Shown in pieces: positions 39,301 to 51,731 of a stretch of 64,000 bases of DNA. A program made the translations under genes and the position numbers. The notes beneath the pieces are model-generated. The model searched no databases. It was not told the origin of the DNA and was given only the letters and a program-made list of their open reading frames with translations. Origin of the DNA: Rotaria macrura (taxonomy: Eukaryota; Rotifera; Eurotatoria; Philodinida; Philodinidae); the NCBI GenBank assembly GCA_900239685.1, contig OENT01000093.1, forward strand, positions 158,666 through 222,665. The letters are read 5' to 3'. Every line of letters begins with the position of its first letter. Within the stretch, counting starts at the first letter, position 1.

Positions 39301-40619
39301 CATATTTGAAAATCCTATAAAGAATTTTACAAAACTTTGCATATTGCTAAACCTCTTACAGGTTTCGTATGATCATACGGACGCTTATTCTCTTTTTTGA
39401 AAGAGTTCTACGCTCCTTAAATATCTTAAAAGTTTGTTTGCTTTTTATTTGTGAACCAATCAGATTTCAGTTTACGCTAAACCAACAAAAACTCAGCACC
39501 ACCTCATACAACAAATTTGGCTAAAGGTAGCTGGGGTCGAGGAAGTCGAATCAGTGATCAGTTTTTTGAAATTTTGAGATGTGGATTTTTTAGAACCCAC
39601 TAAGGGTTTTTTACGAAAAAAATTATATTTTTAAAGTTTGACTACAGGTAATCATAGATCGGGGAATGGGTACCACAGCTCGAAGTCATGAAAATGAATC
39701 AGTTTAATAAAGAAATCGGTTCACATAACTGTGGATCATGTTATGCAGTAACCGATATGCAACGTTCAAGTCTAGTGGACTTTATTGTTTTATCTTAAAA
39801 GCCTTGGTAATCTGATTTTTCTGGGACGCCAATGAACCCACAAGTTATCACACATCCTCATCATGGAGCGTTGCACGTTTCAACTTCTGCGAACGAAGGG
39901 TTTTCGGTAAGGTACAATTTCTAAATCTTTGCACTGCTATTTGGAATGCGATGGCTGTGTAAAAGTTTAAGGTCTGAATATGGGCAAATACATAATACCG
40001 AGGTAAAATTTCATAAAGCCCTTAAAATTTTGAAAACGACAAATCAGGAGGGTATACGAATGAACACAGGTGAGCAACTGATATCAGATTTTTTAATAGT
40101 AATTTATTCTCAGGAACCTTCCCGGATTCATCCTCATCCTTCGCAACAGAAGATATGTTCTCTTATTCTTTAGAGTCATATACCTGATAATGATGAGCTC
40201 TGTAATACCATGAATATCTTGCCTATTTTGTACTACACATACTAATAAGTGAGGATTACTTCAAATCGTATAGCAAGACAATGCGATACTTACCCGAAAA
40301 TTATGAAATAACATGATAATTGAAAGATATAATCAATGAGAACTTAAAAGCGTAACAAATGCATTGTTGAATACAATTTGATTAAGCCTAAGATATATAT
40401 ATATATAGTATTTTCAAAGCAAATGTAAAGCTCAAGCTCTGAATGATTATTAAGATCAATTATCATTCCGAGATGACTTTTCCGAATAAGATTATTTTTA
40501 CTTAATTCCTAATGAATGACCATTCTTTGAGAAAAGGATCGCCGAATCTGAAGGATGAGCACTACCTTTATAGTATAGTAAAACTTGACAAAACCTCAGA
40601 GGTTTCGTGTGACACCTTA
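36366..40619. mobile_element. Large fold-back (inverted-repeat) element without ORFs
   Basis: The outer ends are inverted: TAAAGTGTCGCACGAACC at 36366-36383 matches, with small changes, the reverse complement of the sequence ending at 40619, and the similarity runs on for about 50 bp. Inside, 36419-37240 pairs almost continuously with the reverse complement of about 38580-39390 (landmarks: ATCATACGAAACCTGTA, AAAACGTTTTGTTAATAT, TTCTATAAAGTTCGACC, GTTACTTGATGAAATATTCC). The axis is near 38160. Removing the 503-bp hAT-like insertion from the left arm makes the two arms about equal (1238 versus 1225 bp), so the structure is one giant palindrome. The stretch 39390-40565 interrupts the right side and has no counterpart on the left. 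No transposase or other long frame. Confidence 0.75.
37249..37743. mobile_element. hAT-like MITE with 8-bp target duplication, nested in the fold-back
   Basis: 495 bp. The terminal inverted repeat TAGGGGTGGC is exact at both ends, and the element is flanked by a perfect 8-bp duplication GTTACAAC (37241-37248 and 37744-37751). The interior arms are made of inverted TTTAACTTTAAAG and AAAGTTAAAGTGA words. The 8-bp duplication and (C/T)AGGGGTG ends are hallmarks of hAT elements. No ORF, so non-autonomous. Confidence 0.9.
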
Positions 40620-40940
40620 TTTTCCAGTGCATGCAGATCGTTCTGCCCACCGGAATCTGGTGGAACTAACAGAAAAGATGTTTGAAAATTGCAAATCATG
40701 GGGAAAATTGGGAAAGTTTGTGGTCGAAATACTACTTCCATGTTCCAGCGATATTATGTGTTTCACTGACGGATACAATGATTCGCAGTTATCATTTCTG
40801 CCGGTTTCTATAGGACCCGGTTCGTGGTTAGAGAGTGCGTGGTTTTGGGATTGAATGCTAATGGGAAAATACTTCCGCTATGGAGCGTAGCATCTGACGA
40901 AAATTTCATTCAATGTTGAATCGTGCATTGTACAGAATAC
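40620..40940. repeat. Extra copy of the fold-back core
   Basis: About 40660-40930 repeats the central fold-back sequence. GGGAAAGTTTGTGGTCG at about 40713 matches the reverse complement of the sequence near 38135, and similarity continues (TTCTGCCGGTTT, ATGGAGC.TAGCAT, TTCA.TGTTGAAT) to the reverse complement of about 37945. It thus represents half of the palindrome lying outside the outer inverted ends. The open frame 40585-40854 is a by-product. Confidence 0.6.
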
Positions 40941-41189
40941 TCCAAGCTCGAAAGCCTCGTTATCAGCTATAAAAATGAAGACTTTTTACGGAATTTCAAG
41001 GAATTTCGATAACTTTCCAAAAATCGGGAACCCCTTAGAGTTTGTGTAGAGAACGTCGTACACCAAAGGATAGCGGTAACGCTACTCCTTCAGTTTCTCT
41101 GAACATCATAATAAAACAACAACGCAGTAGTAACGGATCGATCTATCATTTATTTCATTACAGATATCATAATTAAAGGTTGATGATTA

Positions 41190-41572
41190 CGGACTCGCGG
41201 TCAACGGGCGTTTACGCCTATATACGATGACGTACACGGCCGTATTTTGCCGTAATGACCCAGTATTACGACCGTGTGTATCCGTGACATATAGGAAGGT
41301 ATACAGTCGTTAGCGATCACAAACAATCTTAATAATAGATCGTATTTTAGCGTGAACGATCGGTGCACGACAAAGTGCAGGTGATCATATATGATGATCA
41401 TAAACAGCAGTTTTCTTGTTTCTATAGATGATCGTATTTTACCGTAGACGATCCAGAGAAATACGGTCGTAATACTGAGTCATGTATTACACTGAATTAC
41501 GATAAAATACGGTCACGACAGCCGTATTAAGCCGAATATGGTCGTTAACGATCGTGAGGATTCAACCTGGGC
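41190..41572. mobile_element. Palindromic element of the TACGGCCGTA family
   Basis: The arms are inverted: CCAGTATTACGACCGTG near 41259 pairs with the reverse complement of a segment near 41460-41480 (AATACTGAGTCA), and GGCCGTATTTTGCCGTAAT with one near 41505. The right end, TTCAACCTGGG, matches the CCCAGGT-type ends at 558-1769. The left end is not well defined. Confidence 0.55.
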
Positions 41573-42881
41573 TAATTCATACAATTACGATTGTGACATT
41601 AGAACAAAATTGATCTTCGTTATGAAACAAAAAACTGATGAAATAATAATTTAAAACGTGCTAAAAGACAAGCAAATGAAGAGCAGCGCTCTTTTCATCG
41701 TGTTCAGTGCATGTTTAGTATAGAAACACTCTTATACATATATATATACCGTGTATGTTTACGAAAAAGTTCGTTTTCATACATCGATAAATCTCCAACA
41801 CATGAGCTATTCTGATTTTTCTTTTTAATGTCATAGTCATACTCTTGATTGTCTATTTAATCGTAAAGAATCCACATGATTGTCAGCATTATAAGGTTAC
41901 TTTTTTTTGTTATCTTTGATGCATTCAATTTTTTCATATTTGTTGAAGTAGAATCCTTTCCATAGGAGAATATACACTTAAATAATTATCGGATGTTTAC
42001 TCTGTTGCTTAAATAGAAAAATGAATTGTTCTTAAATCATTATTATGCACACAATATTCTTTCAGTCCACGGAGGCTTCTTTTTTTTCTTAAATTCCCAG
42101 CATCAATAACGAACTTAAATTTTGAATTAAAAAGAACTCTCAAATTGTCACTTGAACTCTTTTTTCATTACAAAATTTGAATGATTTTATTATATTTACA
42201 AGAATAGATTACGATAATCTAAGTGATTCTGTATTGACGAACAGTCGACAATCAATAAAAGCATTGCTAAATGGATTTCTTCTTTTCTTTTCCTACAGTT
42301 AATGCACTAGGCTCTGTGCTAAAGAATCATAAGATCTATACTTTGCTAGCCTAGTTTTAAAAATAAGTGTATATTCTACATCAAACGTCTTACGGTGAGT
42401 GGTAGAAGGATTGTTTTTTCTTCTTCAAAGTACGATATGAACATGAGAGCCGGTTATACAGTTGAATGAGTACGTATGATCTTTTCTTGATATCACACGT
42501 TAAGAAATATAGTCAATATTTGTAAAGAATATGTCAATTACTTCATTCGTATTGAACACACAGAATTTTATGTAATTTTTATGCCCAAACACCATCAAAT
42601 AATGAAAAAACAAATTCGTTGAAGCGTCGTCGTACGAATCAGATGATTCTGTTGCTAGTTTTGAATCATTTTTATTTACTTTGAAATTAACTGGAAAACT
42701 ATCACCGGCTGCAGTCAAACATCATCACAATTTAGAAAACTAGAATATGATTCTCATGTCTAGTATTGATTGAAACTGAGATGAATTAGTTACAATGTCT
42801 ACATTTGAATAAGACTTGCACCTATATAAGTCATGATAGATGATGAACAACATTCAATAAAATTCATGTAGCACTCTTGAT
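41573..42881. other. AT-rich intergenic stretch, no gene seen
   Basis: It lies between two elements. A minus-strand open frame at 42500-42718 shows no family resemblance or clear splice signals. Confidence 0.45.
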
Positions 42882-44011
42882 TAGAGTCCTGCGGGACAAA
42901 CTTTCGATTGTCCCGAATCCCGTTTGTCCCGTCCCGTAAAATTTCGAATAGTCCCGAATCCCGTTTGTCCCGTCCCGAANNNNNNNNNNNNNNNNNNNNN
43001 NNNNNNNNNNNNNNNNNNNNNNNNNNNNNNNNNNNNNNNNNNNNNNNNNNNNNNNNNNNNNNNNNNNNNNNNNNNNNNNNNNNNNNNNNNNNNNNNNNNN
43101 NNNNNNNNNNNNNNNNNNNNNNNNNNNNNNNNNNNNNNNNNNNNNNNNNNNNNNNNNNNNNNNNNNNNNNNNNNNNNNNNNNNNNNNNNNNNNNNNNNNN
43201 NNNNNNNNNNNNNNNNNNNNNNNNNNNNNNNNNNNNNNNNNNNNNNNNNNNNNNNNNNNNNNNNNNNNNNNNNNNNNNNNNNNNNNNNNNNNNNNNNNNN
43301 NNNNNNNNNNNNNNNNNNNNNNNNNNNNNNNNNNNNNNNNNNNNNNNNNNNNNNNNNNNNNNNNNNNNNNNNNNNNNNNNNNNNNNNNNNNNNNNNNNNN
43401 NNNNNNNNNNNNNNNNNNNNNNNNNNNNNNNNNNNNNNNNNNNNNNNNNNNNNNNNNNNNNNNNNNNNNNNNNNNNNNNNNNNNNNNNNNNNNNNNNNNN
43501 NNNNNNNNNNNNNNNNNNNNNNNNNNNNNNNNNNNNNNNNNNNNNNNNNNNNNNNNNNNNNNNNNNNNNNNNNNNNNNNNNNNNNNNNNNNNNNNNNNNN
43601 NNNNNNNNNNNNNNNNNNNNNNNNNNNNNNNNNNNNNNNNNNNNNNNNNNNNNNNNNNNNNNNNNNNNNNNNNNNNNNNNNNNNNNNNNNNNNNNNNNNN
43701 NNNNNNNNNNNNNNNNNNNNNNNNNNNNNNNNNNNNNNNNNNNNNNNNNNNNNNNNNNNNNNNNNNNNNNNNNNNNNNNNNNNNNNNNNNNNNNNNNNNN
43801 NNNNNNNNNNNNNNNNNNNNNNNNNNNNNNNNNNNNNNNNNNNNNNNNNNNNNNNNNNNNNNNNNNNNNNNNNNNNNNNNNNNNNNNNNTTTTTTGATTA
43901 GTCCCGTTCCCGTTTGTCCCGTCCCGAAATATTATCGGGACAGTCCCGTTTGTCCCGCGGGACGGGATAAGCGGGATTTTTCGGGATTCGGGACTGTCCC
44001 GCAGGACTCTA
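42882..44011. mobile_element. GC-rich hAT-like element with TCCCG-rich arms, interrupted by an assembly gap
   Basis: A perfect 16-bp terminal inverted repeat, TAGAGTCCTGCGGGAC at the left and its exact complement at the right, is flanked by a perfect 8-bp duplication CTCTTGAT (42874-42881 and 44012-44019). Just inside, both ends carry direct copies of GTCCCGTTTGTCCCG-like words (TCCCGAATCCCGTTTGTCCC). This GC-rich sequence stands out from the AT-rich surroundings. Most of the interior is unknown (see the gap), so whether it encodes a transposase cannot be told. The 8-bp duplication suggests hAT. Confidence 0.88.
42980..43889. other. Assembly gap (Ns)
   Basis: 910 consecutive N. It lies wholly inside the hAT-like element, which suggests that the repeats caused the assembly break. 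The true length is unknown. Confidence 0.99.
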
Positions 44012-44019
44012 CTCTTGAT

Positions 44020-45800
44020 AGTTGCTATCGTTCATATTAAATCGGTATATTTAGAATATTCGAAAGTATGACGAAGGAAATATTGTTTATCAATCACGAT
44101 TCATCTGAATCGATAAAAATTTTTTTTGTGAAGACTTCGAACAAAAATTCAAGAAAAATCAGAAAATAAAACTTGTTTTCTGTATCATTTGAAAATTCGA
44201 CGTAGTTTTCATATTATTTAAAAAAAGATATGAAAATAATTATTTAGATTGAATGCAAAAGCGGTTTAAAATCGCAATAAGAACGACGATGTTATGTCAC
44301 GAAAATGAGTTATGCTTGAAAATCTCACCTCTATCAATAGTCTAACGGTGATATTCTCAAATAAAAACAATGGAATTTTACAACTCATCAATATCATATC
44401 AATTTATGAAACCAAACTGCTCAACGGTCAATCAATACTGCACTTAGTGAGTGTCACTCACTGTCTTGTATTTCTGATATCATCGAATGTATTCTTCAAG
44501 AACGCACATTATATGTCCTCATCAGATCTTTAGTATTATCACTAGGATACATTTTCTCTAATTAAGAACAGTGAGATTTATCTTCTAATGAAGTTGAATT
44601 CGGAATCAGGGATGAAAAATTAGATCTTTTCAATCTAGAACGGTAAATGGTTGCTCCTAGTGAAGTCGGAAGTTCTTCTAAGCCATTCTCAACTATACTG
44701 TATATTATTCATCTAACGAAATCTAACTTTTCGGAATACTTATGTCATCAAATTTCGATCTGAACTTGTATGCTTCCAATAATCTCGTCAAACATGTTTT
44801 CATTAAAAAAGAATCGACAAATTTAAAGTAGCTATATAACCAGCATATGCACATTTAAATGATGCTTCATATATTCAAAACACTTTTCTCAAAAACTTGA
44901 CAGTAACTGTCGTTAGGAACATTGTTTAGATAAAGTTTTTAGATCAAAGTATGATGCTTTTGAGAAACTAATTTTCGTCGAACATTGGCATATAATCTTG
45001 TCAAATCTAAATCAAAACGCAGATACCATAATAGTTGAAAGTTAAAAGATGATGAAAGAAAGTATCGACGAAATCTTAATGAAATATCTGACTAGCTCAT
45101 CCTGTCGAATACCATGACAAGAAAAAGAATATTTAATTTAAAAAAATATTCAACCTCCCAAATGCATTCTATGAACGGTTACAAATCGTTGTCTTGCTAA
45201 TGAGTTTTCTAATATCAATTTTTCTCATATTGATTTTAAGATCTTCAAAAACAAATTTATCGAAAATTCTAAATCACTGACCAATTCCGTAGTAAATATT
45301 TCAATCTGTAAAGTGGCACTATAATGAATTCTATCACTTGACTTTTATCTTGATGTTTCATACTTCCTTAAGTCGCGCAGAAAAATATTGATAGTAAGAA
45401 TTTTACATTGATTGTAGCACTACCGACATAAAGTGTGATAACGTGCTGCAATATATATATACCAATAATATAACAATTAAATTATTTTTCCACGACTAAT
45501 TTTCGATTGGACAATTTGCATTTCATTTAAACCAATGAAGAAAAATACATCTCGTCTTCGCTAAATATTCAAGCTAACATCTCCGTAGACGTCTGTTGTT
45601 TTTTGCTCATTACATGTCCATATGTATATTTACTCTCTTTCTATATCATGCCTCTTGATTATTTTCTGATCAAATTACTACAAAGTCATCTTTAAAAAGA
45701 TAAAAATTCTCGTAAGTTAGAATACTGCCCAAAAAATACTAGTATTAAAAATAACGTTTTCCAATCTAGCATAGGTATTAAATTTAGTTTTTGATATCGT
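44020..45800. other. Upstream region of the CDK gene, no other gene seen
   Basis: AT-rich. The plus-strand frame 44312-44533 has no recognisable features. An in-frame TGA lies shortly before the CDK ATG. Confidence 0.45.
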
Positions 45801-48800
45801 ATGACGATTTGTTTCTCGAAAACGTTGATGTCGTCTTCATCCAATACTAATCATCATCATCATAGATCAAATGTACATGATTCATCATTTTATCATCAAA
45901 ATCATTCATTATTGGAAACAATATCCCCTGAATCGTCGTCACCACTGAGTGTAACTTTAAAATCTGAAAAACATCACCATTCATCAAAAACGAAAAAGAA
46001 ACATAAGCATCATCGGCGACATTCATCTGATAAAGATAATGATAATCGAAAATCTCGTCGAATACAATCAACACATCGCTCATCACCTAATGATATAAAT
46101 GTCGATAGGTAAGTTTCTTGTTGTTTAATGCACACACTCTCTCTATCTTTCTTTCTCAACCAATTTTCATTTATTTTCTATTAACTCAATCAGTCGAAAC
46201 TCTCAACGAGCATCATTATTTAAACATTCTCGGTATGAACCAGCATCAAATCGTTATTATCATAATTCTCAACAATATCGTCATTCTTTGGACACATCTC
46301 AAACAACATCACAATCGAATGATAATGATTTTGATACGAGGAATAAAAAACGTCAACATCATAATGTTGACAATGACGATCGTCATATTAATCATCGTTC
46401 ATCGAAAAAACATCGACGATCAAGTCCATCAGCAATTTACTCATCGCATCGTCGTTCAAGAAATTCGAAACAACGACGAAGGTCATCATCATCATCATCG
46501 GCATCATCATCATCGTCGTCAACACGTTCTAGTGAAACTCATCACTATTCACCAATAAAAGAATATGAATCCAATCAGCATGGGAAAATAACCAAGAGTA
46601 CACTGGGCTCCGAACTTGATAAATTACGACCGAAATCCACGAAAAATAAAATAGTAGCAACAACAGCCCGAGATAATACATTACAAAATTATTCAATACA
46701 AAGTCAACACAGCAATGATGTAATTAAGAAAAAGATTGATGTCATAATAAGTCAAAATCTTGAATGAATGAATCCATGACTATTGAAGTAGTTCTCCACA
46801 AAAAAAGTCGTTTAACAATTAGCAATAGAAGAGACTGAAAATGCCGTAGATATTGAGTTGATGGTGATTCAACCGGAGTCGAAGGAAAATATTCTCACTA
46901 TGATCCATCGTAGATCCTCACGTTGAAACTATTTATTATATTAGGCGAATTTTTATTTTCTTGCTTTTCTTAATAGAACAATACTAAACCATTGAGTACA
47001 TCATTAACATCAACTACAAATACTACAAGTCGTTTCGAGTAAAAATTGAAAGCACAGATCTATGCTCTGTATTCTTTAATTTATTATATTTAAGTTCGAA
47101 TACACGTCATCGACCTACAGCATCGTCAAATCACACAAATATTCCCCCACCTGTTGGCCAAACTCATTTAACACGTTCATTACCAATGCCACCGGATTAT
47201 CAACAGGATTCGCCGTCATCGTCAAGTCCGGCAAATCTGTCACCTACTCATACATATTCTCATTCAATATCAACAAATAAACATTATTCATCTAATCAAT
47301 CCGATAAACCATTGCGACGACCTCTGTAAACTACAAAGTTTCATTTTCTTTTCTTTTTCTCTCGAGAAAATACAATCTAAAAGAGGTACACATTCAGATT
47401 ATAGGAGAGTAGAACAATATAGTTCACGTAGACTACTTGGTAGTAGTGAATAGGTTGATACTAGGAAATTGATTCACTTGTATATTCCCAAGAGAACAAA
47501 TACTATTCGATCAAATATATAGCTGCGAGTAGGCCTTAATTGAATAAAGACAAGAATAGAATCACCTTCTCTGATCTACTCATAGACACAGATGGGTTAT
47601 GGAATCAAATTTTTAAAAAAGAAAAAACTGCGGAAAAAATTTTAAAAGTAATAGTCGAAGCATACGATTTTATCTACATAGACGCTTCATATTTCTGAAA
47701 GTCTATATTAAGGTGAACAAATTATTCTAGATTTAGTAATCAGTAACATCCGTAGTATTCAAATATTAGATGCGTACAGAGAGGGACATAGAATTGTATT
47801 CGTCATCATTTCCAGAACTATCAAATGTGCCTATACACAAAATTTCACAGAAGGCGGGGCTAAAGAATATTTTTCCAAAAACGTTTTGGATAATGTAACT
47901 TTATTTTTGTTAACAAAACTCAAGAAAATTTTCGATTGCTCACGAAAAAAGCGATTTTTTTTATGACTGCGGGATTTTATTACACCCCACTCCCTTCGAA
48001 TCAGTAGTTTGTAAGTTTGAATCTTTTGAAATCTTGCTTAATTATAACGAGGCTTATTCTTGATCATAATATGAAGTGAAACGATATCTGACACTCAGAT
48101 AGGTTCACTCGCACTTTATGGTTTCTATTGCGAATGTTTGTCTGAAAGTCTCAAGATCTAACATATTGTGCTATTTAGTCAGTGCATTATAATGGACGGT
48201 AGTTAAAAACTTATGATCACTAGTGGCTTAGTGTCAAGATAATTGAATTATTTGCGTTGCTCGGTATATATTTGCTAAAAAACCACGAGTACATACAGGG
48301 ATTTTGTGACAGACAATGCATTAGATCTTGACTTTTGCGTCATAGGCTATATACAAATATCAGCAGGTTCTCTCTATCATATAATAAATATTTCTTTAAC
48401 ACATTCTTGAAAGATAAAGTAACAAAATGGTGAAAAATACTTAGCGTCATACGTAGGGTCAAGTAAGCTCAATGAGTTGAGGTTATTAACAACAGCTGCT
48501 ACATCATGTTTCACATGTGAATCTTGTAGGTGTCACACTTGAAGTTTGATTTTTATTTTCGTTTAAAGAATCCTTCAACGTCGTGATGACGTGCGCAAAA
48601 ATCAATGGGATGATCGTAATGTTGATATGTATGAAATCTTAACTAAAATTGGTGAAGGTACTTATGGTGAAGTATTCAAAGCACGAGAAAAACAAACTGG
48701 TAATACATACACGCATGCTAACGTATGACATGCAGCCTTGATTTCCTGATATCTTTTAGGTGAATTATGTGCATTAAAAAAAGTTAGATTAGAAAATGAA

Positions 48801-50358
48801 AAAGAAGGTTTTCCAATAACAGCTGTACGCGAAATACAAATACTTCGTCAATTAACTCATTCGAATATTGTTAATCTAAAAGAAATTGTTATGGATGCAC
48901 GTTCTATAACAGACATACGAAACGATACATCATTTTATTTAGTTTTTGAGTATTGTGATCATGATTTATTCGGTTTACTCGATTCGGGTCTAATACAACT
49001 CGATTTAGAACATATTGCATCGTTTATGTATCAAATCATGTCAGGCTTGGCTTATTGTCATAATCGAAAATTTCTACATCGTGATATTAAATGTTCAAAT
49101 ATATTATTGAATAATAATGGCAAAATTAAATTAGCTGATTTCGGTCTTGCTAGATTTTATAATGCTGATGATAAAGATCGACCATACACTAATAAAGTTA
49201 TTACACTATGGTACAGACCACCAGAACTATTACTCGGAGAAGAACGTTATGGACCAGCAATTGATATTTGGAGTTGTGGGTAAAGTATATTTTACTATTA
49301 CTCTTTTTCTTTCTATACTGTTTTCTATCTAATAAAAATGTTTTCTTATTTTCGTATAGATGTATATTGGGTGAATTATTCCAAAGAAAACCTCTATTTC
49401 AAGCACAACGCGAAGATGATCAATTAGACATGATTTCACGTTTATGCGGCTCACCAACACCAGCTGTATGGCCAGATGTGATACACTTACCTTTATTTGC
49501 AACGTTGAAACAAAGAAAAACTTACCGGAGAAGATTACGTGAAGAATTTCAATAGTCTGATTTGATTCCATAGATCAGTTCTTTTGGTTTTCCTTCTTAG
49601 TATATGTATGCTATAATTTTAGTCTTGCTGAACCTGCCTTGGATTTATTGGATCGTATGCTAGAATTAGATCCTGCTAAACGGATAAGTGCAGCTGATGC
49701 TCTTCAATCATCGTGGCTAAAAATTATTACTGACGATACAATGAGACCTCCAACGTAAAACTTTTTTTTCCTTCAATTCAAAGGTTTTCTGTTAATTAAG
49801 AGTATATGTATTTATTTGTAGTTTACCGACTACACAAGATTGTCATGAAATGTGGAGTAAAGAGCATAGACGACTGTCACGTCGTGGTTGGGATGAAAAT
49901 CAAATTCAAGCACATTTCAAAGAACGCGAAATTATTGAATATCAAAGATATAATCAAGCCAACGGTAAATAAATCAATAAACTCGAAACTCAACGTTTCA
50001 TATATTTTGATTATTTTAGAAATGCAAATGGATAGTCCTGATGCAGCTAACGTTACTATAGAAAGGTAAATGATTATTATTATTGCACGTATGGAGTCCG
50101 CATATCAAAAGAAAAACAATAATATCATCCTAGAGGAAAATACATGTAACATGCAGGTGATTGTTCCGATTCCCTTCTAATTATTTATTATTTTTTCTGT
50201 AACTAAATAAAATTCATATGAATTTGTCTTTTTGTTTTCATTTAAGCCCTAAACAAACCAAAGACAATCCTGCGTCATACCATCAATCAATCGAATTGGT
50301 AGGTTCAACAACATTATCAACAAAACATGATGCTTACAATATTTCCAATAAAAATTAA
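45801..50358 (+). CDS. Cyclin-dependent kinase 12/13-like transcriptional kinase
   Basis: Exons: 45801-46108, 46194 to about 46719 (46653 is an alternative donor), 46977-47038, 47095-47325, 48569-48699, 48760-49279, 49360-49554, 49623-49754, 49822-49964, 50020-50065 and 50247-50358; about 801 aa. Residues 1-280 are a Ser/His/Arg/Lys-rich disordered region resembling the RS domain of CDK12/13. The kinase domain begins at about 397: GEGTYGEV (ATP loop), [14 protein letters not shown], a PITAVRE helix (PITAIRE in CDK12/13), [11 protein letters not shown] and [15 protein letters not shown] with the T-loop Thr. It continues with [13 protein letters not shown] and [18 protein letters not shown], the CDK12/13 C-terminal signature. 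With cyclin K this kinase phosphorylates the RNA polymerase II tail during elongation. It is much shorter than human CDK12 (about 1490 aa). The donor after LREEFQ is a non-consensus GTCTGA. An in-frame TGA precedes the start. Confidence 0.9.
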
Positions 50359-50363
50359 ATAAA
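50347..50363 (+). terminator. Overlapping AATAAA polyadenylation-signal candidates at the CDK stop codon
   Basis: AATAAA occurs at 50347-50352 and again at 50358-50363, overlapping the last codons and the TAA. If either is used, the 3' UTR would be only tens of bases long. Inference from position only. Confidence 0.3.
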
Positions 50364-51731
50364 AGTTAAACCGTTGATATTGTTCACATATTGTTTTCTT
50401 TGCTGTTATCTTATTTTTACCCAACAAATCAAGAAATATCTCATATCATATATCGACGATGCCATAATTGCTCGTTCATTAGTTTGCATAAAAACGAAGA
50501 TAAAAGAAATGGTGTATGTGAAAGTGTACTTGTGTATTTGCCTGTATATCTATCTTTTGCGCTCTCTTTCTTTTTCGTGTCTTTTTTGTCTATTCTTCTT
50601 TGTTGTCCTGTACTTCTCTTTTTTTTCAAGTAACTTCCAACATTGGACGTCACCAGTTCATTACACACGCGACTGAATTTAAGACGTGGTTTTCTCAAAG
50701 AAAAAAACAGGTGTTTATTTGTTCTCTTTCTGGAAATGAATAAGAGAGAAAATACTAGATGAACGTAGACGTTAAGCAGAAATTTTACGGTACACCTGAA
50801 AATTACCTTGTGATAACAAGTTTCATTTTTAATAATGTTGAAAGAAAAATAGAAATAATTTCGAATTCAAAACTAGTTATTGAAATATTTTTTTCCTCTG
50901 TATATGTTTTCATTAGCTCATTACCAGAAAAGAGAAAGCATTCAAATGACTTTCGTAACCAGAAATATATCAAATGTCATGGGAGCGGCGATTTTTTTCT
51001 CTCATGTTGGATTACTACTGTGATATCTCAACCTGAACTGAATGATAGTTAGTAATCAACGTAGCATGTAATCAGTTCGTGTTAGCGTAAAAGGCAAAGA
51101 TACACTAAGAGATTGTTCTAACAGTAAGTTAACATTTGTTTTGTTCATGTCTAAAGTGAGATAAGTGACATCTATTGATATATTCTCAAAGTAGGAAAAT
51201 CTCTACTATATAATATAATTTTTCTGTCTCTAGGCTTTCCAGCAACAATCGACTATAATGTAACATAAATGGCATACGAATGCAATCTTGCTCTCAAAAA
51301 AAAAAACTGGAAAAAGAAGCACATGAAATGGTCAACTCAGATTCGCCTTTAATTAATTGATCTCGTGTATCTCACAAATATGTTCAGATATTTAGTTCTA
51401 TCTGTCTTTGTGTCGGTGTGCGTATGTATATTCAAGAATTTTGTTTGTTTGTCTCTATATTCTTGTCGAAAAAAAATGAATGATTGAATGAATCAATTGT
51501 GCGAAGCTAATGCAGTCGCAAACAGGAAAAAAATACACACAACCGGCACACAAGAATTAATATACAACAATAACAACAGCAAGAAGAAATAAGAACAACA
51601 ATAAATTTTCAATGTGTGAATGTACGAATGAAAACAACAACAACAAAGAAACATCTTCCTTGGTACTTTTTCCAATCATGACAGAAAAAAAACAGAAAGC
51701 AAATAGGATATATCTGAATAATCTATATTTT
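50359..51731. other. Intergenic stretch between convergent genes
   Basis: T-rich, low-complexity open frames (50374-50676, 50759-51052) without splice context. The 51493-51731 part is probably the 3' UTR of the acidic-protein gene. Confidence 0.4.

Noticed and set aside
42908-43901. Two long plus-strand open frames of 325-329 residues
   Set aside because: They consist almost entirely of undetermined residues, because they run through the N gap; only the TCCCG repeats flank them.
46118-46558. 146-codon plus-strand frame
   Set aside because: It is an out-of-frame shadow of CDK exon 2, made of Ile/His repeats from CAT-type codons.
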